DNA from: Lachnospiraceae bacterium
Lineage (GTDB): Bacteria; Bacillota; Clostridia; Lachnospirales; Lachnospiraceae
Direction: 5' to 3'
Length of the DNA stretch: 64,000 bases
Assembly: GCA_022790855.1 (NCBI GenBank)
Contig: JAAVYA010000051.1
Coordinates: 101,951-165,950, forward strand
Position 1 is the stretch's first letter, and each line of letters opens with the position of its first letter. The notes under the pieces are model-generated. The model made no database searches and was not told where the DNA came from. It saw only the letters and a program-made list of their open reading frames with translations. Positions 27,764 through 36,763 of this stretch are shown piece after piece. The position numbers were made by a program, and so were the translations under genes.

Positions 27764-30700
27764 CTATTTAAAATACGCCACGCCGCTTTCGAACAGCTTC
27801 AAATCCTGCTCTCCATAAATATTTATGGCGACGCTTCTGCCCTGGCGTTCTGCATGGGCCATCTTCCCAAATACCCTGCCGTCCGGGCTGGTAATTCCCT
27901 CCACCGCCTGGAAGGAACCATTTACATTCCATTCCTCATCCATGGTGGGCTGTCCCTTTTCATCGACATATTGTGTCGCCACCTGACCATTCTCAAACAG
28001 CCGCTTTAACCATTCTTCCGAAGCCACAAACCGCCCTTCTCCATGGGAAGCCGGACTGGTGTAAGTCTTTCCCAGTTCCGCCTGCATCAGCCAGGGAGAT
28101 TGATTGGATACGACTTTTGTGTTTACCATTCTGGAGATATGACGGCCAATGGTATTATAGGTCAAGGTGGGAGAATCAGGCGTCTGCTGCCTGATCTCAC
28201 CATAGGGAACCAGCCCCAGTTTGATCAAAGCCTGGAATCCGTTGCAGATGCCCAGCATCAAGCCGTCCCGCTCCTTTAGCAGCCGGTTCACAGCCTCCGC
28301 CATCTTCTCATTCCGAAATGCAGTAGCAAAAAACTTGGCGCTTCCCTCCGGTTCATCCCCGGCTGAAAAACCTCCCGGAAACATCACAATTTGGGAACGG
28401 TCAATGGCCGCTGCAAAAGCATCCACAGATTCCCGGATATCGGATGGGCTTAAATTCCGGAATACCTGGACAATGGTATCGGCTCCGGCCCGCTCAAAGG
28501 CTCTGGCGCTGTCATACTCGCAGTTGGTTCCCGGAAAGACCGGAATAAAGACGGTGGGCCTGGCTGTTTTATGCCTGCATACAAATATTTCTTTTCTTTG
28601 GAAAAGTTCCGTATCCACAGGAACCGTCTCTTTTGACGCCCGGGTTGGGAATACGTTTTCCAAAGGCTGCTTCCACGCATCCAAAGCTTCCTCCATGGGA
28701 ATTCTGGCATCCCCACAGACAAGCTCCGGCTGCGCCGTCACTTCGCCAATGACTGCACAATCCTGCTCTGCAACTTTCAAAAGCTCCAGTTTCTCTGCCG
28801 CAACCTCTGCGATCAGGCTGCCGAACCCGGGAGCAAACATGGCGTCCCCGCAGGCCGCCTGATCCAGCGACACACCCAGCTGATTCCCGAAAGCCATTTT
28901 TCCTGCTGCCGCCCCAATTCCTTTTCCGTCCAAAGCATACGCGGATACGATCGCCCCCTGCTGAATCAGCTTATGAACCATACCATACAGGTGCATCACC
29001 TGGGGATAATCCGGCAGGTCATACGCATCTCTTCTGGCCCTAAAATATACCAGCTTGTTGCCGGGCTGCTTCAATTCAGGGGTAATGATATCTTTTTCCT
29101 TTCCAATGTCTACCGCAAAAGAAACCAGCGTGGGAGGAACGTCGATATCGTTAAACGTACCGGACATAGAATCTTTTCCCCCAATGGAAGGCAGCCCTAA
29201 GGCAATCTGGGCGCTGTAAGCCCCCAAAAGCGCTGCAAAAGGCTGGCTCCAACGTTTGGGATCCTGGCTCATTCTGCGGAAGTATTCCTGGAAGGTAAAG
29301 CGGATCTTCTCATACGCCCCGCCGGACGCCACAATTCTGGCCACTGATTCCAGCACTCCGTACACGGCTCCGTGATAAGGGCTCCAGGAAGAAAGGTATG
29401 GGTCAAATCCATAGGCCATCATGGTAACCGTATCGCAGTCTCCTTTTGCCACCGGAAGCTTGGCCACCATGCTCTGGGTCTCGGTAAGCTGATATTTTCC
29501 TCCAAAGGGCATCAGTACGCTGCCTGCGCCGATGGAACCGTCAAACCGTTCCACCAGTCCCTTTTGGGAGCACACGTTCAGATCACCAAGTGTAGCCAGC
29601 CACGCCTTCTTTGTATCTCCTTCTTTCAGAGCCTCCTCAACCTTGGGAATCTCTGTTTTTTCAAAAAAATTCTCCTGGCGACTGGGTATCTCCACCGCAA
29701 CTTCCGTCTCCTGATGAGCGCCGTTGGTATCAAGAAACGCCCTGGAAATATTCACAATCTCCTTCCCCCGCCATTCCAGGACCAAACGAGGCTCTTCTGT
29801 CACCACTGCCACCGTGACAGCCTCCAGATTTTCCTGGGCCGCATATTCCAAAAACCGGGGAGCGTCTTCCGGTGCAACTACTACCGCCATACGTTCCTGA
29901 GACTCCGAAATAGCAATCTCCGTGCCATCCAGCCCGGCATATTTTTTCGGGACAAGATCCAATTGAACCCGAAGTCCGTCCGCCAGCTCTCCGATGGCCA
30001 CAGAAACGCCTCCTGCGCCAAAATCGTTACACTTCTTTATGATGCGGGATACCTCCTCCCGGCGGAACAGACGCTGGATCTTCCGCTCCGTGGGGGGATT
30101 TCCCTTCTGTACTTCTGCCCCGCAGGTATCCAGAGACTGGGTTGTATGGGCCTTGGAGGAACCAGTCGCGCCGCCGCAGCCGTCACGGCCGGTACGGCCT
30201 CCCAGCAGGATGATCACATCCCCGGGATCCGACGTCAGACGCTGAACTGCCCGGCGGGGCGCCGCGCCCATCACTGCCCCGATCTCCATCCGTTTGGCCA
30301 CATAGTCTGGATGATAGATTTCTTTCACATAGCCGGTGGCAAGGCCGATCTGATTGCCATAGGAACTATAACCGTGGGCTGCTTCCCGCACCAGTTTTTT
30401 CTGGGGAAGCTTTCCGTCCAAGGTCTCCTTCAAATCCACCGTAGGATCCGCCGCCCCCGTCACCCGCATGGCCTGGTAGACATAGGTCCGCCCGGAGAGG
30501 GGATCGCGGATGGCGCCGCCCAGACAAGTTGCCGCTCCGCCGAAAGGTTCGATTTCCGTAGGATGATTGTGGGTTTCATTTTTGAAATTTACAAGCCATT
30601 CCTCTGTCTTTCCATTCACTTCCACAGGAACCACAATGGAGCAGGCGTTAATCTCCTCAGACTCCTCCTGATCCTGAAGCTTTCCTTCTTTTTTCAGGCG

Positions 30701-31549
30701 CTTCATAGCCATAAGTGCCAAATCCATCAGGCAGACAAACTTGTCCTCCCGTCCCTGATACAGTTCCTTATGGGTGCGCAGGTAGTCCTCATAGGCCTCC
30801 TCCATGGGTTTGCGGTAATATCCCTCCCCGAAAGACACTTTTTTTAATTCTGTGGAAAAAGTAGTATGACGGCAATGGTCGGACCAATACGTATCCAGCA
30901 CACGAATTTCCGTCATAGAAGGATCCCGTCTCTCTTCTTTTTTAAAATAATTCTGAATATGCAAAAAATCCTCAAACGTCATAGCCAGGCCAAAGCTTTG
31001 GTACAATTCCAAAAGCTGTTCCTGCGGCATATCTGAAAAACCCTCCAAAATCTTAATATCCACAGGCTCTTCAAATACGCTCTTTAACGTCTCGGGCTTG
31101 GCTTCCTCTGCTTCCCGGGAGTCTACCGGATTGATGCAGTGGGCTTTTACCGCCTCAAGCTCCCCGTCTTTCCAAGTTCCCTCCAACACATAGGTGACGG
31201 CGGTACGGATGATCGGCTCCTCATTTTCATTCAACAATTGGATGCACTGCTGGGCAGAATCCGCCCGCTGGTCAAATTGCCCAGGCAAAAATTCCACGCT
31301 AAACGACGTCCCTTTCCCAAGGGGAAATTCCTCCTGATACACTTCATCCACCGGAGGCTCGGAAAAAACCGTAGGAAGGGCTTTTTCATAGGTCGCCTGG
31401 GAAACATTTTCCATATCATATCGGATCAGAATTCTTACTTTGGTAATGCCCTTCATTCCCAGATAGCTTCTGATCTCTGACTCAAGAGCTCTGGCCTGTA
31501 CGTCATAAGGCGCTTTCTTTTCCACATATACTCTTCTTACGTTACTCAT
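27764..31549 (-). CDS. purL: Phosphoribosylformylglycinamidine synthase, single-chain form
   Basis: 1261 residues. It makes FGAM from FGAR, glutamine and ATP in purine synthesis. It is the long type that fuses PurS-like, PurL and PurQ parts. The N-terminal region ends near 200. AIR-synthase-like ATP-binding motifs include HNHPTEIEPFGGAATCLGG near 325, and a second half follows. The glutaminase domain has FIPVFPGTNCEYD, MFPGGFSAGDEPEGS and the nucleophile in GICNGFQALIKLG. AGGAGG five bases before the ATG at 31549 fixes the start over one five codons upstream. Monocistronic and divergent from the LysR gene; no purine riboswitch is seen in its leader. Confidence 0.95.
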   Translation of the reverse strand: MSNVRRVYVEKKAPYDVQARALESEIRSYLGMKGITKVRILIRYDMENVSQATYEKALPTVFSEPPVDEVYQEEFPLGKGTSFSVEFLPGQFDQRADSAQQCIQLLNENEEPIIRTAVTYVLEGTWKDGELEAVKAHCINPVDSREAEEAKPETLKSVFEEPVDIKILEGFSDMPQEQLLELYQSFGLAMTFEDFLHIQNYFKKEERRDPSMTEIRVLDTYWSDHCRHTTFSTELKKVSFGEGYYRKPMEEAYEDYLRTHKELYQGREDKFVCLMDLALMAMKRLKKEGKLQDQEESEEINACSIVVPVEVNGKTEEWLVNFKNETHNHPTEIEPFGGAATCLGGAIRDPLSGRTYVYQAMRVTGAADPTVDLKETLDGKLPQKKLVREAAHGYSSYGNQIGLATGYVKEIYHPDYVAKRMEIGAVMGAAPRRAVQRLTSDPGDVIILLGGRTGRDGCGGATGSSKAHTTQSLDTCGAEVQKGNPPTERKIQRLFRREEVSRIIKKCNDFGAGGVSVAIGELADGLRVQLDLVPKKYAGLDGTEIAISESQERMAVVVAPEDAPRFLEYAAQENLEAVTVAVVTEEPRLVLEWRGKEIVNISRAFLDTNGAHQETEVAVEIPSRQENFFEKTEIPKVEEALKEGDTKKAWLATLGDLNVCSQKGLVERFDGSIGAGSVLMPFGGKYQLTETQSMVAKLPVAKGDCDTVTMMAYGFDPYLSSWSPYHGAVYGVLESVARIVASGGAYEKIRFTFQEYFRRMSQDPKRWSQPFAALLGAYSAQIALGLPSIGGKDSMSGTFNDIDVPPTLVSFAVDIGKEKDIITPELKQPGNKLVYFRARRDAYDLPDYPQVMHLYGMVHKLIQQGAIVSAYALDGKGIGAAAGKMAFGNQLGVSLDQAACGDAMFAPGFGSLIAEVAAEKLELLKVAEQDCAVIGEVTAQPELVCGDARIPMEEALDAWKQPLENVFPTRASKETVPVDTELFQRKEIFVCRHKTARPTVFIPVFPGTNCEYDSARAFERAGADTIVQVFRNLSPSDIRESVDAFAAAIDRSQIVMFPGGFSAGDEPEGSAKFFATAFRNEKMAEAVNRLLKERDGLMLGICNGFQALIKLGLVPYGEIRQQTPDSPTLTYNTIGRHISRMVNTKVVSNQSPWLMQAELGKTYTSPASHGEGRFVASEEWLKRLFENGQVATQYVDEKGQPTMDEEWNVNGSFQAVEGITSPDGRVFGKMAHAERQGRSVAINIYGEQDLKLFESGVAYFK

Positions 31550-31680
31550 TTTGACCTCCTGCAATTTTCATTTTTGCGTTTCTTCGTTGTTTTCATTTTA
31601 TCATAAGAAAAAAAATTCGTATAGTTAGTATATTTAATCTATCTTATAAGCGTATCATGGAAAACCCTTTGGAAATTATA

Positions 31681-31709
31681 TTGACACACTTATTATCTAT
31701 ACTTATAAT
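31681..31709 (+). promoter_or_regulatory. Consensus promoter of the LysR gene
   Basis: TTGACA (31681-31686), 17-base spacer, TATAAT (31704-31709). The start near 31716 places the palindromic repeat inside the leader RNA. Confidence 0.8.
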
Positions 31710-31710
31710 T

Positions 31711-31764
31711 ATACCCAAAGGGCACACCGTATGCCACGCCTTATAGGCGGGCAATTAAGGTACA
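31711..31764 (+). repeat. Leader palindromic element, copy 1 of 3
   Basis: It reads TATACCCAAAGGGCAC, then A, then CCGTATGCCACGCC, TTAT, AGGCGGGCAATTAAGG. It matches the two tandem copies at 55832-55933 (on the other strand there) except for single bases and the loop between CGCCT and AGGCG. In both places it follows TATAATTAT of a promoter in the direction of transcription. Confidence 0.8.
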
Positions 31765-31810
31765 CCATAAGCCGCAGCATCGTTGCCGTATCCCAGGAAA
31801 GGATGGTTCT

Positions 31811-32704
31811 ATGGATATTAATTATGAATTATACAAAGTTTTTTACTATGTTGCATCTTCTCTGAGCTTTTCCGAGGCTTCCAAAAAACTGTTTATTTCC
31901 CAATCGGCGGTGAGCCAGTCTATTAAGACCCTGGAGCGCAAGCTCAATCAGTCTCTGTTTGTCCGAAGCACAAAAAAAGTCCAGCTCACCCCTGCTGGAA
32001 CCATATTATATAAGCATATCGAACCCGCTATGAATTTGATCCGCCGCGGGGAGACGCAGCTTCTTGACAGCAGTACCCTTGGACTAGGACAGCTTCACAT
32101 CGGAGCCAGCGATACCATCTGCCGCTATCTTCTGGTGCCCTGCCTGCAGCAATTTCACAAAAAATTTCCAGGGGTTCCCATAAAAGTAACCAATGCAACC
32201 TCTTTGGGCTGCGTAGATCTTCTGGAACAGGGAAAAGTAGACGTCGTTATTGCCAACACCCCAAACAGCCGCCTGAACCCCTCCTATGTAAAGAAGACCC
32301 TGCGGCAGTTCCAGGATGTATTTCTTGCCAATCCAGCCTACTTTAATATGAAGCAGCAGCAAATCCCTTTCGAAACCTTAAAGCAGTATCCTATTTTGGC
32401 ACTGGACCGGAAATGCACTACCAGCGAATTCCTCCATCATCTATTTTTGCAACATCAGCTGGAACTGGTTCCCCAGGTGGAACTAAGCAGCAATGACCTG
32501 CTTATCGATCTGGCCAGGATCGGCATCGGAATCGCATTCCTTCCGGACTATTGTATCGGGCCGAACCTGCAGGATTTGTATGTACTCCAAACAAAAGAAG
32601 AAATCCCCAAACGTCAGGTGGTGGCCGCCGTAAATACCGCCCTGCCGGTATCGGCATCTACCGAAGAATTCCTGCGCCTTTTGCCAGGAGAAGCCGTCGA
32701 ATAG
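31811..32704 (+). CDS. LysR-family transcriptional regulator
   Basis: 297 residues. The N-terminal winged helix (residues 1-65) has the family pattern FYYVASSLSFSEASKKLFIS then QSAVSQSIKTLERKLNQSLF. A type 2 periplasmic-binding-protein fold effector domain follows (residues 90-290). AGGAAAGGA precedes the ATG by seven bases. It is divergent from purL, which may be a target, although LysR proteins with this type of N-terminus are found in many contexts. Its leader carries the palindromic element shared with the arginine operon. Confidence 0.9.
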   Translation: MDINYELYKVFYYVASSLSFSEASKKLFISQSAVSQSIKTLERKLNQSLFVRSTKKVQLTPAGTILYKHIEPAMNLIRRGETQLLDSSTLGLGQLHIGASDTICRYLLVPCLQQFHKKFPGVPIKVTNATSLGCVDLLEQGKVDVVIANTPNSRLNPSYVKKTLRQFQDVFLANPAYFNMKQQQIPFETLKQYPILALDRKCTTSEFLHHLFLQHQLELVPQVELSSNDLLIDLARIGIGIAFLPDYCIGPNLQDLYVLQTKEEIPKRQVVAAVNTALPVSASTEEFLRLLPGEAVE

Positions 32705-32870
32705 GAGAGCTTTCCCCTTGGCACCTCCGTCCTTCAAACTGTCCAGCTTTGCCTGTTCTTTTTCCCTTGACGTTAAAACAAGGTGTCCTCCTTGCGCATG
32801 GAGGGCACCCTTACCATCTCAATGCATCCATTATATCGGCCTGTCCTGGGAAAGTCAAACAATTCCCCAC

Positions 32871-32917
32871 AAAAAAGCTGTCTTTGAGGAACTAAAACAT
32901 TTCCCGCCGGACAGCTT
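32871..32917 (-). terminator. Probable terminator of rhaA
   Basis: On the minus strand AAGCTGTC (32917-32910) and GACAGCTT (32882-32875) close a 27-base loop and run into TTTTTTG. Confidence 0.6.
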
Positions 32918-32937
32918 CTCTGTTTCACAATCTGCTC

Positions 32938-34197
32938 TTATCGCTTTAATAACACTTCTGCTTCATACGTTTTCACTTCTTCCAGCCAGGACGAATCTCC
33001 TGCCACGCCGCAACGGCTGCAGTATTCCGCCCACACATCTCCAAATGGATACATCTTGGCTTCCTCCTGCTGAACCATCAACTCCGTCATACGGTTCTCA
33101 TCCTGCAGGTTCTTCAGCATCTCATTGGGCGTACAAAGAGCCTGAAGCAGCGCTTTCTGCCAGCTTCTGAATCCAACCGTCCATGCAGAAATACGGTTGA
33201 TGCTGGCATCAAAATAATCCAAGGCCATATATACCCGGTCAAAAGCATTATTTCTCACTATCTCCTTGGCCATCTCTCTGGTTTCATCATCAAACAATAC
33301 CACGTGGTCGCTGTCCCAACGAATTGGACGCGTAATATGAAGGGCAATTTCCGGGAAAAAGCACAGCAGCGCCGGAATTTTGTCAGATACCACTTCTGTG
33401 GGATGATAATGGCCATTATCCATCAAAGGCATACACTTGTCCGTATTGGCCGCCGCAAAGCTCAAAGAAAACTCCGCGCTTCCCACAGTATAAGCTTCCA
33501 CGCCAATCCCAAACACCTTAGATTCTACACAGGGTTTCACTTTATTGTAATCATAAGGCTCTGATAAAATCTGTTCGATCGAATCTTTGTAGCGCATCCT
33601 TGGGCCCATACGATCCGCCGGGATATCTTTAAATCCGTCCCCGGTCCAAATATTCATGACACAAGGAACTCCCGTCTCTTCTGCAAAATACTGGGAAATC
33701 CGGATACACGCCTTCCCGTGATTAATCCAGAACCGCCTGGTTTCCTCGTCCGGGCTTGACAGCGTCAAGCCGTCCTTTACTTTGTCATGGGAGAAAAAGG
33801 TGGGGTTAAAATCAATGCCGACTCCATGCTTTTTTGCAAATTCCACCCACTTTGCAAAATGCTTCGGCTCCAGCTGGTCTCTGTCTGCAAACTGTCCCGG
33901 CTCCATGATCGCATAACATGCGTGCAGGTTCAGTTTTATCTTTCCGGGCACAAGACTCATCACCTTCTCCATATCTGCCATTAACTGTTCCGGCGTCTTA
34001 GCCCTCCCCGGGTAGTCCCCAGTGGTCTGGATTCCTCCGGTCAGGGGCCCCTCATGGTCAAAGCCCAGTACATCGTCTCCCTGCCAGCAGTGCAAAGAAA
34101 CCGGAAGCTCCTTTAACGTCTCCATAGCTTTCTCTGTGTCTACACCAATTTTTGCATACAGTTCCCGTGCAGATTCATAGCGTTCTTCTCTTGTCAT
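32938..34197 (-). CDS. rhaA: L-rhamnose isomerase
   Basis: 419 residues, normal length. It converts L-rhamnose to L-rhamnulose with a divalent metal. Typical blocks are PVSLHCWQGDDVLGFD, GIQTTGDYPGRA, GVGIDFNPTFFSH, IWTGDGFKDIPADR and LMDNGHYHPTEVVSDKIPA. AGGAGG eight bases before the ATG. It lies downstream of rhaB with a structured 170-base gap. No rhaD aldolase, mutarotase or transporter is in the window, so the rest of the pathway is elsewhere. Confidence 0.95.
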   Translation of the reverse strand: MTREERYESARELYAKIGVDTEKAMETLKELPVSLHCWQGDDVLGFDHEGPLTGGIQTTGDYPGRAKTPEQLMADMEKVMSLVPGKIKLNLHACYAIMEPGQFADRDQLEPKHFAKWVEFAKKHGVGIDFNPTFFSHDKVKDGLTLSSPDEETRRFWINHGKACIRISQYFAEETGVPCVMNIWTGDGFKDIPADRMGPRMRYKDSIEQILSEPYDYNKVKPCVESKVFGIGVEAYTVGSAEFSLSFAAANTDKCMPLMDNGHYHPTEVVSDKIPALLCFFPEIALHITRPIRWDSDHVVLFDDETREMAKEIVRNNAFDRVYMALDYFDASINRISAWTVGFRSWQKALLQALCTPNEMLKNLQDENRMTELMVQQEEAKMYPFGDVWAEYCSRCGVAGDSSWLEEVKTYEAEVLLKR

Positions 34198-34222
34198 GAT
34201 ACATCCTCCTGTTATATTTATG

Positions 34223-34364
34223 GTTACTATGAGCGGCTCAAAAGCCGCTCATAGTAACGATTCGGGGCGATATTCCAAGTTTTGCTCCGCAAAAATCGCC
34301 CTCACACCTGAATCATGTTCTTACGGAATGCGCAGCAAGTGCGCATTCCTTCTCCATGAATCGT
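34223..34364. repeat. Structured intergenic region with four nested or adjacent hairpins
   Basis: A perfect 16-base stem (34223-34238 with 34243-34258). An outer ACGATTC/GAATCGT pair (34257-34263 with 34358-34364) encloses GGGCGAT/ATCGCCC (34265-34271 with 34295-34301) and a perfect 10-base GGAATGCGCA/TGCGCATTCC hairpin (34325-34334 with 34340-34349). It fills nearly the whole rhaB-rhaA gap and has no T run, so it is not simply a terminator. Confidence 0.75.
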
Positions 34365-34370
34365 AACAAT

Positions 34371-35774
34371 TTATGCTTCATATTGTTTTATTTCAAAGGA
34401 ATCGTAAATACAGCTCCTGGCCTCTTCCACACTAGCAAACTCCCCTGCCTTGATCATCTGGGCGGTAAGATTGCCGATGGCAGTTGCCTCCGTAGGGCCG
34501 GCATGAACCTCTTTGCCGGTATATTTTGCCGTAAGCTGGTTCAAATATTCCGCGTTGGCGCCACCGCCCACCACATGGATACGGCCGTACGTTCTGCCCA
34601 TGATCGTTTCTATCTCTTCGGCAGTTCTGGCATAACTTTCTCCCAAGCTGTTGTAGATCACCGCCGCAATCTCTCCCGGCGTGTTCGGTTCTTTCTGCCC
34701 CGTATTCCGACAGTACTGCCGCACCTGTTCTATCATACTCTTGGGAGCCAAAAAGCAATCGTCATCCACATCCACCCTGGAAGGGAAGCTGTCGCACTCT
34801 GAGGCCATATCGCAAAGCTGTGCAAAGGAATAGGCATCCTTTAACTCTTTTTTCACATTCTGGATCATCCAAAGCCCCATGATGTTTTTCAGGTAACGGA
34901 ACCGATAGCCATACCCGCCTTCATTGGTAATGTTGGCCGTCTTACTCTTTGGCGAACAGTTAGCCTCCATGGTTTCAATGCCCATCAAAGACCAGGTTCC
35001 GGAGCTGATATAAAGAAAATCATCATCATTTGCCGGCACGGACAGCACAGCGGACGCCGTATCGTGAGTTCCTGGCAGCACCACCTGGCAATCAAACCCC
35101 ACCAAATCCTGGATTTCCTTTTTCAAACAGCCTACTATGGTTCCCGGTGTATGGATCGGCAAAAACATCTCCCGGTTATATCCCAGCATATCGATCAGCT
35201 CGTAATCCCAATCCTTTGTCTCAGGATTTACTAACTGCCCGGTGGTGGCATTGGTGTATTCCTGCATTTTCACCCCGGTGAGCAGAAAATGGAAATAGTC
35301 CGGCGTCATCAACATGGCCCCTGCCTGTTCCATCTGCCGAGGATCCTCTGTTTTGATCGCCATCAGTTGATAAATCGTGTTAAAAATGGCTTTCTGTATT
35401 CCGGTTCTGGCATACAAATCCTCTTCGGAAATCATCTCATACACCTTCTGATCCATTCCCTTAGTCCTGCCGTCCCGGTATCCTACCGTATCCCCCAGCA
35501 GCCTGTCCTCTTTGTCCAAGAGTACAAAGTCCACGCCCCAGGTGTCAATCCCCAAGCTTACCGGAATCTTCCCCAATTCTTTGCATTTTTTTATTCCGGA
35601 TAATATCTCTTGAAACAGTCTGTCGTGGTTCCAGCACAGATGGCCATTTTTCTCCTTTAAGCCATTCTCAAACCTGTATATCTCTTCCAGCTCCATCTTA
35701 CCGTTTTTCAAATGTCCCAGGATATGCCTTCCGCTGGATGCCCCGATATCAATGGCCAAATAATAATTCCCCAT
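34371..35774 (-). CDS. rhaB: Rhamnulokinase
   Basis: 467 residues, FGGY carbohydrate kinase family. The N-terminus YYLAIDIGASSGRHILGHL holds the phosphate 1 motif; GIDTWGVDFVLLDKEDRL is the substrate-side motif; VLPGTHDTASAVLSVPA and YISSGTWSLMGIE follow; GRTYGRIHVVGGGANAEYLNQL is the adenosine motif. It phosphorylates L-rhamnulose to L-rhamnulose 1-phosphate. GGAGGAAGAA precedes the ATG. It is upstream of and co-directional with rhaA. Confidence 0.95.
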   Translation of the reverse strand: MGNYYLAIDIGASSGRHILGHLKNGKMELEEIYRFENGLKEKNGHLCWNHDRLFQEILSGIKKCKELGKIPVSLGIDTWGVDFVLLDKEDRLLGDTVGYRDGRTKGMDQKVYEMISEEDLYARTGIQKAIFNTIYQLMAIKTEDPRQMEQAGAMLMTPDYFHFLLTGVKMQEYTNATTGQLVNPETKDWDYELIDMLGYNREMFLPIHTPGTIVGCLKKEIQDLVGFDCQVVLPGTHDTASAVLSVPANDDDFLYISSGTWSLMGIETMEANCSPKSKTANITNEGGYGYRFRYLKNIMGLWMIQNVKKELKDAYSFAQLCDMASECDSFPSRVDVDDDCFLAPKSMIEQVRQYCRNTGQKEPNTPGEIAAVIYNSLGESYARTAEEIETIMGRTYGRIHVVGGGANAEYLNQLTAKYTGKEVHAGPTEATAIGNLTAQMIKAGEFASVEEARSCIYDSFEIKQYEA

Positions 35775-35829
35775 AAGTTCTTCCTCCTGCCCTCTTGGAT
35801 AATTTCATTATACTTCCAAAAATAAAAAT

Positions 35830-35868
35830 AAATAAGGACGGTATTTTATTAAAATACCGTCCTTATTT
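35830..35868 (-). terminator. Long perfect hairpin terminator after the DUF5680-like gene
   Basis: 19-base perfect arms around a one-base centre (35849), AAATAAGGACGGTATTTTA and its complement. The minus-strand continuation is T-rich (TTATTTTTATTTTTGG). It sits 36 bases after the upstream gene and before rhaB. Confidence 0.85.
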
Positions 35869-35904
35869 GTATAACGCCTCCCATAAGGAACCGCCATACA
35901 ACTA

Positions 35905-36399
35905 CTAATCACTTACAATACCGCCATAATACGTAAACTGGTAAATCCTGATTTCTTTCTGATATACAAACCCTTTCCCGTTATACATGTTGCCTCCTCC
36001 GTAATTGCGCACCATATACAGCAAGCCTTTTTTATTTCGGTACATCCAGCCGTTTAGGCCGCCCGCTTTGCATACGGCATACAAAGACATCCGCATCAAT
36101 TCCAAAATCATATCCGGGTCAATCTTTCCCGCTCCTTTTAATGCGTTCCCAAAATAATTCATCATCCAGACAGGCCGTTTCTCGTAACGCACCACATCCT
36201 GCCAGGAAAAGGACTCCCTCATAGTAAAGTCCTCTGTCAGTTGAAACCCTCCTCTCTCATAAGTTTGCTGTTTCTGGAGATCCCCGTTTACTGTCTTTCC
36301 CAGCCACTGCTGTTCCAGTTTGTAAAACCGCTCACTCTTAGCTCTTTGCAAAAACAAATACAGGTGTTCCATGTCGTAACTCTTCTGCTCCACGTTCAT
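35905..36399 (-). CDS. DUF5680-like protein
   Basis: 164 residues, no signal peptide or membrane span. The pattern SWQDVVRYEKRPVWMMNYFG and the C-terminal IYQFTYYGGIVSD resemble the DUF5680 domain found in small Firmicute proteins, sometimes behind an HTH domain. No HTH is present here. Function unknown. GAGAGGG precedes the ATG. It is alone in its transcript, bounded by the long terminator hairpin and by an inverted repeat upstream. Confidence 0.6.
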   Translation of the reverse strand: MNVEQKSYDMEHLYLFLQRAKSERFYKLEQQWLGKTVNGDLQKQQTYERGGFQLTEDFTMRESFSWQDVVRYEKRPVWMMNYFGNALKGAGKIDPDMILELMRMSLYAVCKAGGLNGWMYRNKKGLLYMVRNYGGGNMYNGKGFVYQKEIRIYQFTYYGGIVSD

Positions 36400-36459
36400 T
36401 ACCCTCTCTTTTGTATTATGCTTATAACTTTTTATTATCTAACATTCTCCTGCATTTTA

Positions 36460-36502
36460 CCATTGCAAACGGCGGAAAAAAACTTTCCGTCATTTGCAAT
36501 GG
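36460..36502. repeat. Inverted repeat upstream of the micro-peptide gene
   Basis: CCATTGCAAACGGCGGAAA (36460-36478) and TTTCCGTCATTTGCAATGG (36484-36502) pair at 17 of 19 positions with a 5-base loop. It lies between the divergent DUF5680-like gene and the small secreted peptide and could be an operator or a terminator-like barrier. Confidence 0.7.
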
Positions 36503-36543
36503 CTTATTCTCATTCCGTAGCTTAAAATCATCCTATGTACCGG

Positions 36544-36557
36544 ATATAGCGCTATAT
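36544..36557. promoter_or_regulatory. 14-base perfect palindrome, possible operator
   Basis: ATATAGCGCTATAT, flanked by GG and ACC, 26 bases before the peptide start codon. A candidate binding site for the adjacent RRNPP-type regulator (inference). Confidence 0.4.
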
Positions 36558-36582
36558 ACCAGTCAGAATGGAGGTGAAATCT

Positions 36583-36732
36583 ATGTCTAAAAAATTTAAA
36601 ACATCCATCATTGCTTTTGCTGTTGCAGCAGCCTTAGCCGCTGCCTGCGCCGTTGCACCTGTGGCTGGCAGCGCATGTGAAGAGGGACAAGTTGTCGGAT
36701 ATTTCTTACCCGACGCCATTGAATGTTCCTAA
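36583..36732 (+). CDS. Secreted micro-peptide, candidate signalling pro-peptide
   Basis: 49 residues, too short for usual gene finders. GGAGGTGA lies eight bases before the ATG, a strong ribosome site. The N-terminus is basic (MSKKFK), then a long hydrophobic core (IIAFAVAAALAAACAVA) and a signal-peptidase-like AGSA. The predicted mature end is CEEGQVVGYFLPDAIECS, with two cysteines that could form a loop. It ends 31 bases from the end of the convergent RRNPP-type regulator, the arrangement seen for many pheromone/regulator pairs. It could instead be a small lipoprotein or an AgrD-like peptide, but no AgrB is nearby and the lipobox is poor. That it is a gene is likely; signalling is an inference. 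Confidence 0.65.
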   Translation: MSKKFKTSIIAFAVAAALAAACAVAPVAGSACEEGQVVGYFLPDAIECS

Positions 36733-36763
36733 ATGCTAAAGGAATACTAATAAAACCATTCCC

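Noticed and set aside
29372..30847. 491-codon open frame on the plus strand inside purL
   Set aside because: It is exactly antisense to purL, has no ribosome site and its translation is rich in His, Arg and Cys without family motifs.
31550..31680. Purine riboswitch before purL
   Set aside because: The conserved purine-riboswitch core sequences are not visible in the leader, which is AT-rich.
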